From: Succiniclasticum ruminis DSM 9236
GTDB taxonomy: Bacteria; Bacillota; Negativicutes; Acidaminococcales; Acidaminococcaceae
DNA length: 64,000 nucleotides
Assembly (NCBI RefSeq): GCF_900112895.1
Contig: NZ_FONL01000009.1
Location: 1-64,000 of the forward strand
Direction of reading: 5' to 3'
Numbering within the stretch: position 1 is the stretch's first letter; each line of letters starts with the position of its first letter. Positions 26,365-34,657 of this stretch are shown here, in pieces. A model generated the notes under the pieces. It worked only from the letters and a program-made list of their open reading frames with translations, was not told where the DNA came from and ran no database searches. The position numbers were made by a program, and so were the translations under genes.

Positions 26365-26853
26365 ATGAAAATAGGAATCTTAAGCGATACTCATGGCAGC
26401 ATGGCATCCATACGGAAAGTGCTGGCCACAGCGCCGCCGGTGGAATGCTGGATCCATTGCGGCGATTATTCCATGGATGCCAACGCGCTGCACAATATGA
26501 TAAACCAGAAAGTATATGCGGTATCCGGGAACTGCGATGTGATGCGGGGTCCGGTAGAAGTGAACCCGGATTGCTTTCTGAATATGGAAGGATACAAAAT
26601 CTGGGTCACCCACGGCCATCTCTACATGGGGGAAACCAGGGAAATCAACGAACTGGCCTGGTGGGGACAGAACCTGGAACAGGACATCGTGATCTTCGGG
26701 CATACCCATGTTTCCGTATTTAAACAGGTGAACGGCATCTGGCTGCTGAATCCAGGCAGCCCGTCCCGTCCCAGAGGGAAGAACCGGGGAAGCTTTGCCG
26801 TCTTAACGGTAAACAGAGGGCAGATGCCCGCGGTAGAGTTTATAGAAGTGTAA
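26365..26853 (+). CDS. YfcE-type metallophosphoesterase
   Basis: A 162-residue calcineurin-like phosphodiesterase of the YfcE/MJ0936 class. Metal-binding motifs are in order: SDTHG (residues 7-11), HCGDY, SGNCD, THGH, FGHTH, and NPGSPSRPRG at the end. It would hydrolyse a phosphodiester; the natural substrate is unknown. It follows the pyrophosphatase gene by 92 bases. Confidence 0.9.
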   Translation: MKIGILSDTHGSMASIRKVLATAPPVECWIHCGDYSMDANALHNMINQKVYAVSGNCDVMRGPVEVNPDCFLNMEGYKIWVTHGHLYMGETREINELAWWGQNLEQDIVIFGHTHVSVFKQVNGIWLLNPGSPSRPRGKNRGSFAVLTVNRGQMPAVEFIEV

Positions 26854-26879
26854 TAATTGTATAAGGAGGGATCATCCAC

Positions 26880-27725
26880 ATGAGAGACATCGACGTGAAA
26901 GAAGTGACCCGGGCCGTAGCGGAATGCTGCATCGATTCCTGCAACAATCTGCCGGAAGGTGTGCTGAAAAAACTGGAAGCTGCCCGGAAAGAAGAGATTT
27001 CCCCGTTAGGCTGCCAGGTCCTTGACACCATCATCGAAAACGCGAAACTGGCTAACAAAAAACAAGTGCCCCTGTGCCAGGACACGGGTCTGACCGTTGT
27101 CTACATCGATATCGGGCAGGAAGTGCATTTTACCGGCGGCGACCTGTGGGAAGCCATTCATGCCGGCGTGGCCAAAGGCTACACCGAAGGCTATCTGCGT
27201 AAGTCTTCCGTAGACGATCCCGTTTTCCTGCGCAAAAACACGCAGGACAATACCCCTGCCATTATCCACTGCCGAATTGTGCCGGGAGATAAAGTGCATC
27301 TCATTATTTTGCCCAAAGGCTGCGGCAGCGAGAACATGTCCCAGCTGCGCATGCTGAAGCCTGCTGACGGACTGGAAGGCATCATCAACTTTGTGCTTGA
27401 AGCAGTCCGGACCGCAGGACCCAACCCCTGTCCGCCGGTAACGGTTGGCGTAGGTGTGGGCGGCAACGCGGAAAAAGCCACGGAACTGGCAAAATTCGCG
27501 CTGGCCCGCAAGATTGGCGAACATAACGCCAACCCCGAGTATGCGAAACTGGAAGACGACCTGCTGGCGCTGGTGAACAAGACCGGCGTAGGCCCTGCCG
27601 GCTTGGGCGGCAAGACTACGGCGCTGGCTGTGAACGTGGAATACGCTCCCACTCATATCGGAGGCATGCCCTGCGCAGTAATTTTTAACTGCCATGCGGC
27701 CCGCCGTTCCGAAGCGACCATTTGA
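26880..27725 (+). CDS. Class I fumarate hydratase, alpha subunit
   Basis: The 281-residue N-terminal-type subunit of the oxygen-sensitive iron-sulfur fumarase, which interconverts fumarate and malate. Cysteines for the [4Fe-4S] cluster are in VPLCQDTG, HCRIVPGD and LPKGCGSENM. The beta subunit follows 12 bases later. The split into two subunits is common in anaerobic Firmicutes. A tartrate dehydratase is the main alternative, because the two enzymes are paralogous. GGAGGG precedes the ATG. Confidence 0.92.
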   Translation: MRDIDVKEVTRAVAECCIDSCNNLPEGVLKKLEAARKEEISPLGCQVLDTIIENAKLANKKQVPLCQDTGLTVVYIDIGQEVHFTGGDLWEAIHAGVAKGYTEGYLRKSSVDDPVFLRKNTQDNTPAIIHCRIVPGDKVHLIILPKGCGSENMSQLRMLKPADGLEGIINFVLEAVRTAGPNPCPPVTVGVGVGGNAEKATELAKFALARKIGEHNANPEYAKLEDDLLALVNKTGVGPAGLGGKTTALAVNVEYAPTHIGGMPCAVIFNCHAARRSEATI

Positions 27726-27737
27726 GGAGGTACCATC

Positions 27738-28301
27738 ATGAGTGAAATCAAATACATTACCACGCCGTTGACGGAAGAAACCGTAAAGGATCTGCACGCC
27801 GGTGATTTTGTCCGGATCACAGGTCCTATCTATACCGCCCGGGACGCAGCCCACAAGCGTATGTACGAAGCGCTGGGCCGGGGCGAAGCGCTGCCTTTCG
27901 ATGTAAAAGGCAACGTGATTTATTATGTAGGCCCTTCGCCCACCAAACCGGGTGAAGTGGTGGGAAGCGCCGGCCCGACCACCAGCGGCCGCATGGACAA
28001 ATACACTCCTGCCATGATCGAGCAGGGCATGAAAGGCATGATCGGCAAAGGCTTCCGCAATGATGCGGTGGTAGAAGCCTGCAAAAAGCATCATGCAGTT
28101 TATTTTGTAGCCATCGGCGGAGCGGCGGCGGTCATTTCCCAGTCTATCCGCAGCGAAGAAATGGTTGCCTTTGAAGATCTGGGGCCGGAAGCTATCCGTC
28201 ATTACGAGGTGGTGGATTTCCCCGCCATCGTGGGTATCGACATTGAAGGCAACGACGTGTACAAGCTGGAAATTGCCAGGTACGCGGAATTGCTGAAATA
28301 A
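27738..28301 (+). CDS. Class I fumarate hydratase, beta subunit
   Basis: The 187-residue C-terminal-type subunit. It has YTARDAAHKR near residue 34 and the substrate-binding stretch GPTTSGRMDKYTP, typical of the beta half. GAGG lies ahead of the ATG, and the gene is co-transcribed with the alpha subunit. A terminator closes the operon. Confidence 0.92.
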   Translation: MSEIKYITTPLTEETVKDLHAGDFVRITGPIYTARDAAHKRMYEALGRGEALPFDVKGNVIYYVGPSPTKPGEVVGSAGPTTSGRMDKYTPAMIEQGMKGMIGKGFRNDAVVEACKKHHAVYFVAIGGAAAVISQSIRSEEMVAFEDLGPEAIRHYEVVDFPAIVGIDIEGNDVYKLEIARYAELLK

Positions 28302-28351
28302 AAGCCTGCGTATAGTATTCGTCTGAATATGAAAATCCAATAAAATCAATC

Positions 28352-28395
28352 TGCCTCTGTCCTGCGTTTTTCGCAATGACAGAGGCATTCTTTTA
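28352..28395 (+). terminator. Terminator of the fumarase operon
   Basis: The stem TGCCTCTGTC/GACAGAGGCA (28352-28361, 28378-28387) has a 16-base loop and a TTCTTTT tail. Its right arm contains the -35 of the next gene. Confidence 0.82.
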
Positions 28396-28404
28396 TGTTA
28401 CAAT
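28376..28404 (+). promoter_or_regulatory. Extended -10 promoter overlapping the terminator
   Basis: ATGACA (28376-28381), 17 bases, TACAAT (28399-28404) with TGT before it. It shares bases with the fumarase terminator. Confidence 0.6.
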
Positions 28405-28498
28405 AACTGTATAAATCAATGCAGGGACCGGAAAAAAGAACAGGCGCAGGCTGACTGCTTCTGAACGGTCCTTGACAGAACAGTTGGGGGTGTGCTGC

Positions 28499-29173
28499 TT
28501 GCATCAGGCGGAAAAGTATGTAAAGCGAATCGTAGAACAGATCGTACAGCCTTCCTATATGCAGGATTTTTTAAAGCAGGGTAAGGACAGACAGGCCATC
28601 AAAGACGTGGCGAAAATGCTGAAACAGTTTACGGAAAACATGTCGCTGCTGCAGCCCATCGCTATCAAAGGCTTCATGGTACCTTCCGGCTCCCTCATGC
28701 TGTACCAGTATCTGAAAGAAGAACTGGACGCCATGGAAGCCATGCTGAAGGAAGATATGGAGGACCGGAAAGGGGACGACCCCATGACCCCTGAACAGAA
28801 AGAAGAGATGCGGACGAGGGTCGGTATCGTTCAGCACAGGCAGCTGGAGATTACGGAAACGCTGCTGCCCCAGCACATTGCCGACCAGATCGAACAGCGT
28901 ACCGATGAAAATGCGGCCCGGGAAGCGTTTCAGCAGAACGGATATCTGCCGCTGTATGTGGATGAAAAGGTCATGGGCATCGTATATAACACGCTGACCG
29001 TGCAGTTGTTGCTGGACCGCTTCAACCTGATCTTTGAAGGCGTGTTTGAACCCATGGACCAGAGCACGGTCACATCTGTTATGTCAAACGTGCTGGCTCC
29101 ATACTGGAAGCAGCACGGCCAGAGTATTTTGTTCACGCTGGAAGAAACGGAGAAAGCCGCTGCCAAAGAATAA
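28499..29173 (+). CDS. Hypothetical cytoplasmic protein
   Basis: A soluble protein of about 224 residues with no recognised family, no signal peptide and no membrane segment. The start is uncertain: the frame is open from TTG 28472, but only TTG 28499 has a G-rich site (GGGGG, 28485-28489) at proper distance. The product is mostly helical by composition, with acidic stretches (EDMEDRKGDDPMTPEQKEEM). It has its own promoter. Confidence 0.6.
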   Translation: MHQAEKYVKRIVEQIVQPSYMQDFLKQGKDRQAIKDVAKMLKQFTENMSLLQPIAIKGFMVPSGSLMLYQYLKEELDAMEAMLKEDMEDRKGDDPMTPEQKEEMRTRVGIVQHRQLEITETLLPQHIADQIEQRTDENAAREAFQQNGYLPLYVDEKVMGIVYNTLTVQLLLDRFNLIFEGVFEPMDQSTVTSVMSNVLAPYWKQHGQSILFTLEETEKAAAKE

Positions 29174-29239
29174 TTTTTGCAAAAAGACACACTTTTATAA
29201 CAGATTTGTTTTATATATGTTTATAGATCATCGGAGAAG

Positions 29240-30451
29240 ATGATTATCAGGAAAGCAGGTGACACGTTGCTGAAAACCGTAATGACAATCATAGCTTCGT
29301 TCTGGCTTATGCTGGTCCCGGCTGTGGTTTCGGGAAATACAGTACAGGCACAGCAGGGGGCGGCAGCTGTGCAGTCAGACAGTAAAGCTGACGATACGCA
29401 GACTGCGGCTACTGTGCAGTCAGAGAATAAAACCGCCGATACGCAGGCTGAAGAAACCCAAACGGCGGAAGCAGAAAAGAAGTATCCCGTGACGGAACCT
29501 GTAGCAGGCAGGAATGACGTAGTGGCCTTTATCGATGCCGGCAACGGCTTCCGCGTGAATATCCCGGCAGAGCTGGAACTGTATCCTTTAGGGGTCAACC
29601 CGGTTGCAGTGCTGCGGGGGGAGAACAAGGAAAAAGGCCTGCGCCTGGCCATCGATGTTTCAGCCGTCGACAGCAAAGGCCCGCTGATGCCGTTCCAGGT
29701 AGAGGCGTTCCGGGAGGATTTCCTCCGCCTTGTAAAAAACAGTGTGAAAGACAGTGCTAACGGCAAAAAGATACTGAGCAGCGGGGAAGTGGAACTGGCA
29801 GGACAGAAAGCGGTCCATGTGGTATCCACGAATCTGACTACAGACGGAAAGCGCAGGCTGCTGCGTGACGAATATGTCTTTGTCACCCAGAACCGCATGT
29901 TCGTGGTGATGTACATAATGGACGAGAAACGCTATCCGGAATATCAGGAACGGATCCCGGAATGGATGGAGAGCGTGGAGATATCCCAGGTCTGGAAGAA
30001 GATCAATGTGGAAGGGACGTCCCTTGCAACGGAGGTGCCTGCCTCCTGTATCAGTCTGAAGGATCCTTCGGAAGTCAGCATGACCATGGAAGTTTACGGA
30101 AACGAAAGCATCATGGTGGGACTGGTGTCTTATCCCGCCGGGCAGTTTACGTTCATGCCACCGGCGCTTGGCAACCTGCAGCAGACTGAAAAAGCTGCGG
30201 TGCTGGAAGGACTGAAACAAAAACTCGCTGCCGACACGAAAGGCACGGCAGCGGGCTATAAGGGCGAGTTCGTTACGGTCAGCGGACACAGTTGTGTGAA
30301 AGCGACCTATGAAGTCAGCGGCAGTAACAATGAGAGTTACACCTTCGTCAAAGACGGAAGGGTATATGAACTGGGCTTTGTATTCAAACCGGAACAGGAA
30401 AAAGCCATCCGGCCGGTGATCACACATGTGCTGGAAAACCTGAAGATATAG
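29240..30451 (+). CDS. Secreted protein of unknown function
   Basis: A 403-residue exported protein with a hydrophobic signal (about residues 10-35, cleavage near VQAQQ). A low-complexity T/A/E/Q linker (about 35-85) contains a repeated SxxKxxDTQ pattern. Two similar domains of about 150 residues follow, each with a beta-rich start (NGFRVNIPAELELYP; GTSLATEVPASCISL). The second half may be a duplication of the first. ATG 29240 has GGAG rather close (three bases); TTG 29267 is another option. The next gene, the lipoprotein barnase, follows by 27 bases and may be co-expressed. Confidence 0.65.
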   Translation: MIIRKAGDTLLKTVMTIIASFWLMLVPAVVSGNTVQAQQGAAAVQSDSKADDTQTAATVQSENKTADTQAEETQTAEAEKKYPVTEPVAGRNDVVAFIDAGNGFRVNIPAELELYPLGVNPVAVLRGENKEKGLRLAIDVSAVDSKGPLMPFQVEAFREDFLRLVKNSVKDSANGKKILSSGEVELAGQKAVHVVSTNLTTDGKRRLLRDEYVFVTQNRMFVVMYIMDEKRYPEYQERIPEWMESVEISQVWKKINVEGTSLATEVPASCISLKDPSEVSMTMEVYGNESIMVGLVSYPAGQFTFMPPALGNLQQTEKAAVLEGLKQKLAADTKGTAAGYKGEFVTVSGHSCVKATYEVSGSNNESYTFVKDGRVYELGFVFKPEQEKAIRPVITHVLENLKI

Positions 30452-30478
30452 GCTAAAGCAAAGGAGGACTCTGTATCA

Positions 30479-31063
30479 ATGAAAAAAGTATTTGCGATTG
30501 CGTTAGCGGTTATCATGATGCTGAGCGTGGTCCTGGGCTGCGGCGGCAAAAAAGCGGCACAGCCTTCACCGTCCCAGACGAAGATCACGGAGAGCCAGAA
30601 CAAAGAGAAAAATTATGCTGCTTCGGAAAAAACAAAACAAAAAGACGACAAACAGCAGAAACAAACCTCTTCAAAAACAAATGACCCGGCTGACAGCGCA
30701 GCTGCATCCGGGGCCAAAGTAAAAGTTGAGGAGGGCAAAGCCTATACCGATAAGGACCATGTAGCCGCTTATATCCATGTTTACAAGACCCTGCCTCCCA
30801 ACTACATTACCAAAGGGCAGGCCGCCAAACTGGGCTGGAAGAACGAAGGCACGCTGGATAAAGTCGCTCCCGGCAAAAGCATCGGCGGAGACCGTTACAA
30901 CAACTATGAAAAGAAACTGCCGGATAAACAGGGACGGACCTGGAAAGAATGCGACATCGATTACGTAAAGGGGAACCGGAACGCGAAACGGATCTGCTTC
31001 TCCAACGACGGACTGATCTATTACTCAGCGTCCCATTACCGTGATTTCGTCAGATTGTACTGA
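30479..31063 (+). CDS. Lipoprotein-anchored barnase-type ribonuclease
   Basis: A 194-residue guanyl-specific ribonuclease of the barnase family. Residues 1-20 are a lipoprotein signal with lipobox VLGC (C21). A flexible K/Q/S-rich linker runs to about residue 85, and the barnase domain covers 88-194. Catalytic residues line up with barnase: E157 (E73), R167 (R83), R171 (R87) and H186 (H102), with the same spacing of 14 and 15 residues between E, R and H. Ordinary barnase is freely secreted; a lipid anchor is unusual. AAGGAGG precedes the ATG. The matching inhibitor follows directly. A contact-dependent or released toxin is the likely role, inferred from the architecture. Confidence 0.9.
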   Translation: MKKVFAIALAVIMMLSVVLGCGGKKAAQPSPSQTKITESQNKEKNYAASEKTKQKDDKQQKQTSSKTNDPADSAAASGAKVKVEEGKAYTDKDHVAAYIHVYKTLPPNYITKGQAAKLGWKNEGTLDKVAPGKSIGGDRYNNYEKKLPDKQGRTWKECDIDYVKGNRNAKRICFSNDGLIYYSASHYRDFVRLY

Positions 31064-31086
31064 TGTCAGCCAAGGAGGTTCAGCAT

Positions 31087-31368
31087 ATGGAAATCGTATT
31101 GGATGAAAAAAGATTTAAGGGCCGGTCAAGAGCCCATGCCTATTTAAAAGAAAAACTGAATTTACCGGACTATTACGGAAGAAACCTGGACGCTTTGTAC
31201 GATTGTCTGGGGGAAATCATGGAAGAAACGGTTATCGTGGTGCCTAAGATTATCCAAAACAAGGAATATCTGGGCGAATACGGGCAGACCATGCTGCGGG
31301 TCTTCCGGGACGCGGCAGAGGAAAACCCGGCGCTGACGGTGCAGTTTAAAGAGGCTGCCAAAAAGTAA
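31087..31368 (+). CDS. Barstar-type ribonuclease inhibitor
   Basis: A 93-residue cytoplasmic barstar that protects the cell from the barnase encoded just upstream. ATG 31087 is chosen because AAGGAGG lies eight bases before it. The key inhibitory helix is intact: YYGRNLDALYD has D35 and D39 at the same positions as in the Bacillus protein, with Y29 and N33 also kept. The stop touches the stop of the convergent permease gene with no base between. Confidence 0.93.
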   Translation: MEIVLDEKRFKGRSRAHAYLKEKLNLPDYYGRNLDALYDCLGEIMEETVIVVPKIIQNKEYLGEYGQTMLRVFRDAAEENPALTVQFKEAAKK

Positions 31369-32133
31369 TCAGTGCGTCAGCAGGAGGAGCCCGCCAATCA
31401 GAGGCATGGAAATCATCAGATAACGCAGAATATGCTTCGGTATCAGATGGGTGAACTTGGCGCCGATGAAAGAGCCAAGGGTCAGGCCCGCCAGGGTCTG
31501 GACAAAGACGCCTGTATCCATCATACCGCCGGCGAGATAACTCAGGCCGCCTGCCGCGGCGATGGGGACAATGATCATCATGGTCGTGCCGATGGCGTGA
31601 TACAGGGAGATGCCGAAAAACAGCATCAGGCAGATTTGGATGAACGCAGTGGCTCCTATACCGAAAGCGCCGGAAAGGAACCCGGTGAACAGTCCGATCG
31701 CGCAGCTGCGGATATAAAACACGCTGCCGGCAGCCGTGCGTTTGTTTCTGGCTACGTAGTCGGCGATCAGATGGGAACGGAAAAGCTGCAGATACAGTAA
31801 GACTGTCGTCAGTAAAAGCATGATGGCAGTAGCAGGAGACAGCCATTTGGCAGGGATCAGAAAAGCAAAACGGGTTCCGGCCAGCGCGCCTGCGATTCCG
31901 GCCGCGCCGGTTGCCGCTCCCAGTTTTAAAAGAACTTCTCCTTCGCGGTAATGGCTGATGGCTCCGGATAATACGGTAAAGGTCATGCAGGACAGGGAAA
32001 CAGCGATAGCGGTATGGATCGGTACCGCGAATCCGACGGTCAGCATTGTGATGGTAAGGCCTGCGCCGCCTGCTCCTACGCATCCCAGCAGCGCGCCGAG
32101 GATCAGCAGGGCAACAAATATCATAACAGACAC
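31369..32133 (-). CDS. TauE/SafE family permease
   Basis: A 254-residue membrane protein with about eight transmembrane helices, of the sulfite/organosulfur exporter (DUF81) family. The two family half-motifs are seen: GALLGCVGAGGAGLTITML near the N-terminus and TGFLSGAFGIGATAFIQICL in the middle. The substrate is not known. It reads against the barnase/barstar genes and ends exactly at the barstar stop, so no terminator fits between them. Confidence 0.87.
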   Translation of the reverse strand: MSVMIFVALLILGALLGCVGAGGAGLTITMLTVGFAVPIHTAIAVSLSCMTFTVLSGAISHYREGEVLLKLGAATGAAGIAGALAGTRFAFLIPAKWLSPATAIMLLLTTVLLYLQLFRSHLIADYVARNKRTAAGSVFYIRSCAIGLFTGFLSGAFGIGATAFIQICLMLFFGISLYHAIGTTMMIIVPIAAAGGLSYLAGGMMDTGVFVQTLAGLTLGSFIGAKFTHLIPKHILRYLMISMPLIGGLLLLTH

Positions 32134-32280
32134 CTGATTTCTCTAAGAATTTTGATCAGTATTTCCTTAATGATGAAAAACATTGACGAACCGGCTGCCG
32201 GAGCGCCGGACACGTACATATGTATCAGCCGGTGATTTCTTTTTACATAATATTATCACACGGATATGCAAAAATAAAGA

Positions 32281-32922
32281 ATGAATCCTGTAAGCAGGAT
32301 GGAAACAATTATGCGTAAAGAACTGGATTATTTCTGGGTAGGCAAAGAATACGGAGGAAGGCAGAGCCTGCTGCCGGATTTTATCATGCGATTTGCGGGG
32401 TGCGCCGCCGTTACGGCCTGCGACAGCCTGATCTATATGACGCTGTATAAAAACAAAAAAGATCTTTGCCCCTTTTCTACAGACGAGCTGCGGGGCAGGG
32501 ACTATGTGAACTTCTTCAAAACGGTAAAGCCCTACCTCCGTCCCCGTTTCGGAGGGGTAAACAGGCTGGAAATCTTTGTGGATGGGTTCAAAAGGTTCCT
32601 GAAGGAGCATGGACAGACGGCTCTGGAAGTGCTTCCCTGGTCCGGCAACAATACGGAGAAGAACACAGTCGACACCATCAAGCGGCAGATAGACCGGGGC
32701 TTCCTGATCCCATACCTGCTGCTGCATCACCAGAACCCCGCCTTTGAAAACTACGAATGGCACTGGTTCCTGCTTACCGGCTACGAGGAAAAACCGGATG
32801 GGCGTTTTATGGTGAAAGCCGTGACCTACGGTTCGTTTGAATGGCTGGATTTTGCCAAACTCTGGAACACGGGTTATAACCGTAAGGGGGGACTGGTACT
32901 GTTGCAGGACAGTGTTTCGTAA
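32281..32922 (+). CDS. Hypothetical protein, possible papain-like cysteine hydrolase
   Basis: A 213-residue soluble protein. A conserved-looking block near the N-terminus, RFAGCAAVTACDSLIYM, and a later YEWHWFLLTGYEE followed by MVKAVTYGSFEWLDFAKLW recall the Cys and His/Asn positions of C39-like cysteine peptidases. The match is by eye only. There is no signal peptide. Starts at 32281, 32299 and 32311 are possible; none has a strong Shine-Dalgarno. Confidence 0.55.
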   Translation: MNPVSRMETIMRKELDYFWVGKEYGGRQSLLPDFIMRFAGCAAVTACDSLIYMTLYKNKKDLCPFSTDELRGRDYVNFFKTVKPYLRPRFGGVNRLEIFVDGFKRFLKEHGQTALEVLPWSGNNTEKNTVDTIKRQIDRGFLIPYLLLHHQNPAFENYEWHWFLLTGYEEKPDGRFMVKAVTYGSFEWLDFAKLWNTGYNRKGGLVLLQDSVS

Positions 32923-33010
32923 AATCAGCATACATACGAATGAATCAGAATTATATTGACAGCGTAACATTATATACACAGTTTTTTTACGAAAGAATGG
33001 AGGTACAGCT

Positions 33011-33565
33011 ATGAAAAAAATGACAGTAATGGTTGCGGCGTTGGCGCTTGCATTGGGCGTTTCTGTGTGCAGCGCGCAGAATAACGGGCTGGCGGCAGAA
33101 AATTCCGGGATCAACTGCAAGGACGGCGTATGTGAATTTGTCCCCGGAGCTGCCGGCGGCGAAAGGACGGCGTTTGCAGCCATTAATCCTTACAACAACG
33201 CTGTGCCGGATATTGAAGGAGAGTGGGCCAGAGACGTAAAGCAGCTGGGACCCCATGATGTGTTTACGGCCGGGCAGACAGAACCCCTGGCGGGCATAGT
33301 ATTTTCTGTCAATAACCCCATTAAAAATTTCAAAGTGCTGTCCCTGCACTTAAAGGATTTCAGCGACGGCAAACCGGTCTTTCTGGTGAAAGAACTGTAC
33401 ACAAAAGACGTCTTTCGTCCAGACCGCCAGCTGCTGGTGAGATTCTCGTTCATCGGCAGCATTCCCAACAACGGCATCTCTTATACCGATGGCAACGGCA
33501 AAACCCGGTACTATTCCATCAGCGAAAGCGGTATGGATGGTTCCCTGGTGTTCAGTGAGTTCTGA
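33011..33565 (+). CDS. Small secreted protein of unknown function
   Basis: A 184-residue exported protein with signal peptide MKKMTVMVAALALALGVSVC then SAQ. GGAGG lies just ahead of the ATG. The mature part has an early pair of cysteines (NCKDGVCEF) and a beta-rich C-terminal domain (ISYTDGNGKTRYYSISESG). The family is not recognised. A TTGACA at 32956-32961 may belong to its promoter, but no matching -10 is seen. Confidence 0.65.
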   Translation: MKKMTVMVAALALALGVSVCSAQNNGLAAENSGINCKDGVCEFVPGAAGGERTAFAAINPYNNAVPDIEGEWARDVKQLGPHDVFTAGQTEPLAGIVFSVNNPIKNFKVLSLHLKDFSDGKPVFLVKELYTKDVFRPDRQLLVRFSFIGSIPNNGISYTDGNGKTRYYSISESGMDGSLVFSEF

Positions 33566-33925
33566 TAAAACAGGGTTCTGTTTGTGTTGATATATCATAA
33601 TTCGTTATTTTGAAAAACACTATCCTGTCAGTCAGGCATTGTCAACAGTGAAAATCCCCCTGCGAGAGACAGCGCAAAAGAAGACTGTATTTCACTGGGG
33701 GTATTCTTATGCCATAGTTTTGTCAAAGGTTTGACGCAAAAAAAACGTCTTTGCCTGCCATACTTTTCATAAACAGAAAATGAGAATGGGAAACCGGGAT
33801 GGAAAATAAAAATATGAATGGAAAATGTAACAGACATCGAAAGCAGGAATCTGGTTATTTCAAAAGCGGATCGTCATGACAGAATAAATGGACGTAATGA
33901 AAGCTAGGTAAACGGGAGGTGTGGT
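33566..33925. other. 360-base gap without a clear gene
   Basis: AT-rich, with no open frame worth calling. AATCCCCC near 33655 and GGGGGTATT near 33697 can pair across about 35 bases, and a second weak hairpin (GTCAAAGGTTTGAC, about 33722) follows. No T run makes either a sure terminator. GGGAGG before 33926 is the ribosome site of the next gene. Confidence 0.5.
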
Positions 33926-34522
33926 ATGAAAATAAAGAAATGGCTGACGGGGGCGGTTCTTTCTCTCTGCCTTCTGATGAATACACTGGCAATGCCCGCC
34001 GCATCGGCAGGAACACTGGGAGACATGGTGGCGGAAAGATTTCCTTCAATTTCTGCCCTGCAGGAAAAACTGGGAAACAAAGACTCCCTACGGGAAAGCC
34101 TGCAGTATCTGGAAAACTGGCAGGAATATGTAGACAGGGGTATCGAAAAACTGAATGAACTGAGCGACATGCTGAAGGAAAAGGGCATGACCCTGGCGTT
34201 GGACCATTTTTCCGGAAAGATAAATGACTATGTGAACGAAAACGCGCCTTTCAAAATCGAAGAGGGATACGAAACGAAAATCGTTCCCGTTGTTACCGTC
34301 GGCAGTAAAGGATATATCGGGGCAGCCCAGATCTGCGGCCCGAAAGAGCAGCTGGACAAATGCAAGGCAGCGCTGACGGTGGAAGGGCAGCTGGCATCCG
34401 GAACGGTTCGGGTTCAGTACTTGGTGCCGATTGATACGGCCAGACCCACCAGCTTGGAAAACGTGCACCGTGTTCAGGGTGTAGGCGTCAGCGCACGGCT
34501 GGATCTTGGCTTTCCGGGATAA
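33926..34522 (+). CDS. Secreted protein of unknown function
   Basis: A 198-residue exported protein with signal peptide MKIKKWLTGAVLSLCLLMNT through about residue 28 (ASA-G). The first half is a helical region (about 30-110). The second half is a small beta domain with ICGPKEQLDKCKAALTVEG, where two cysteines could form a disulfide. GGGAGG stands before the ATG, and a terminator follows. No family is recognised. Confidence 0.65.
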   Translation: MKIKKWLTGAVLSLCLLMNTLAMPAASAGTLGDMVAERFPSISALQEKLGNKDSLRESLQYLENWQEYVDRGIEKLNELSDMLKEKGMTLALDHFSGKINDYVNENAPFKIEEGYETKIVPVVTVGSKGYIGAAQICGPKEQLDKCKAALTVEGQLASGTVRVQYLVPIDTARPTSLENVHRVQGVGVSARLDLGFPG

Positions 34523-34565
34523 GGGAGCGACATGCCCGGACGTGAAAAAAGTTTGGATTTTCAGT

Positions 34566-34607
34566 AAAAAAACAGGGAGACGTTATTAAAACGTTTCCCT
34601 GTTTTTT
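34566..34607 (+). terminator. Rho-independent terminator
   Basis: The stem AACAGGGA/TCCCTGTT, extended by flanking A and T runs and an inner ACGT pairing, ends in six Ts. The A/T flanks would let it serve the convergent minus-strand gene too. Confidence 0.88.
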
Positions 34608-34657
34608 GTGAAAGGCTGATTAAAGATGTTTGTGCGTTTCCAAGGCATCCAGATAAA

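Noticed and set aside
27006-28388. A 460-codon open frame on the minus strand across the fumarase genes
   Set aside because: It is antisense to two well-supported genes, has no ribosome site and its protein has the odd His/Arg-rich content of a shadow frame.
31372-31800. A plus-strand frame of 142 codons
   Set aside because: It lies opposite the TauE-type permease and has a Gln/Gly/His-rich shadow composition.
33650-33710. Terminator or T-box leader in the long gap before 33926
   Set aside because: The C and G runs can pair over a long loop, but there is no T tail and no T-box sequence.
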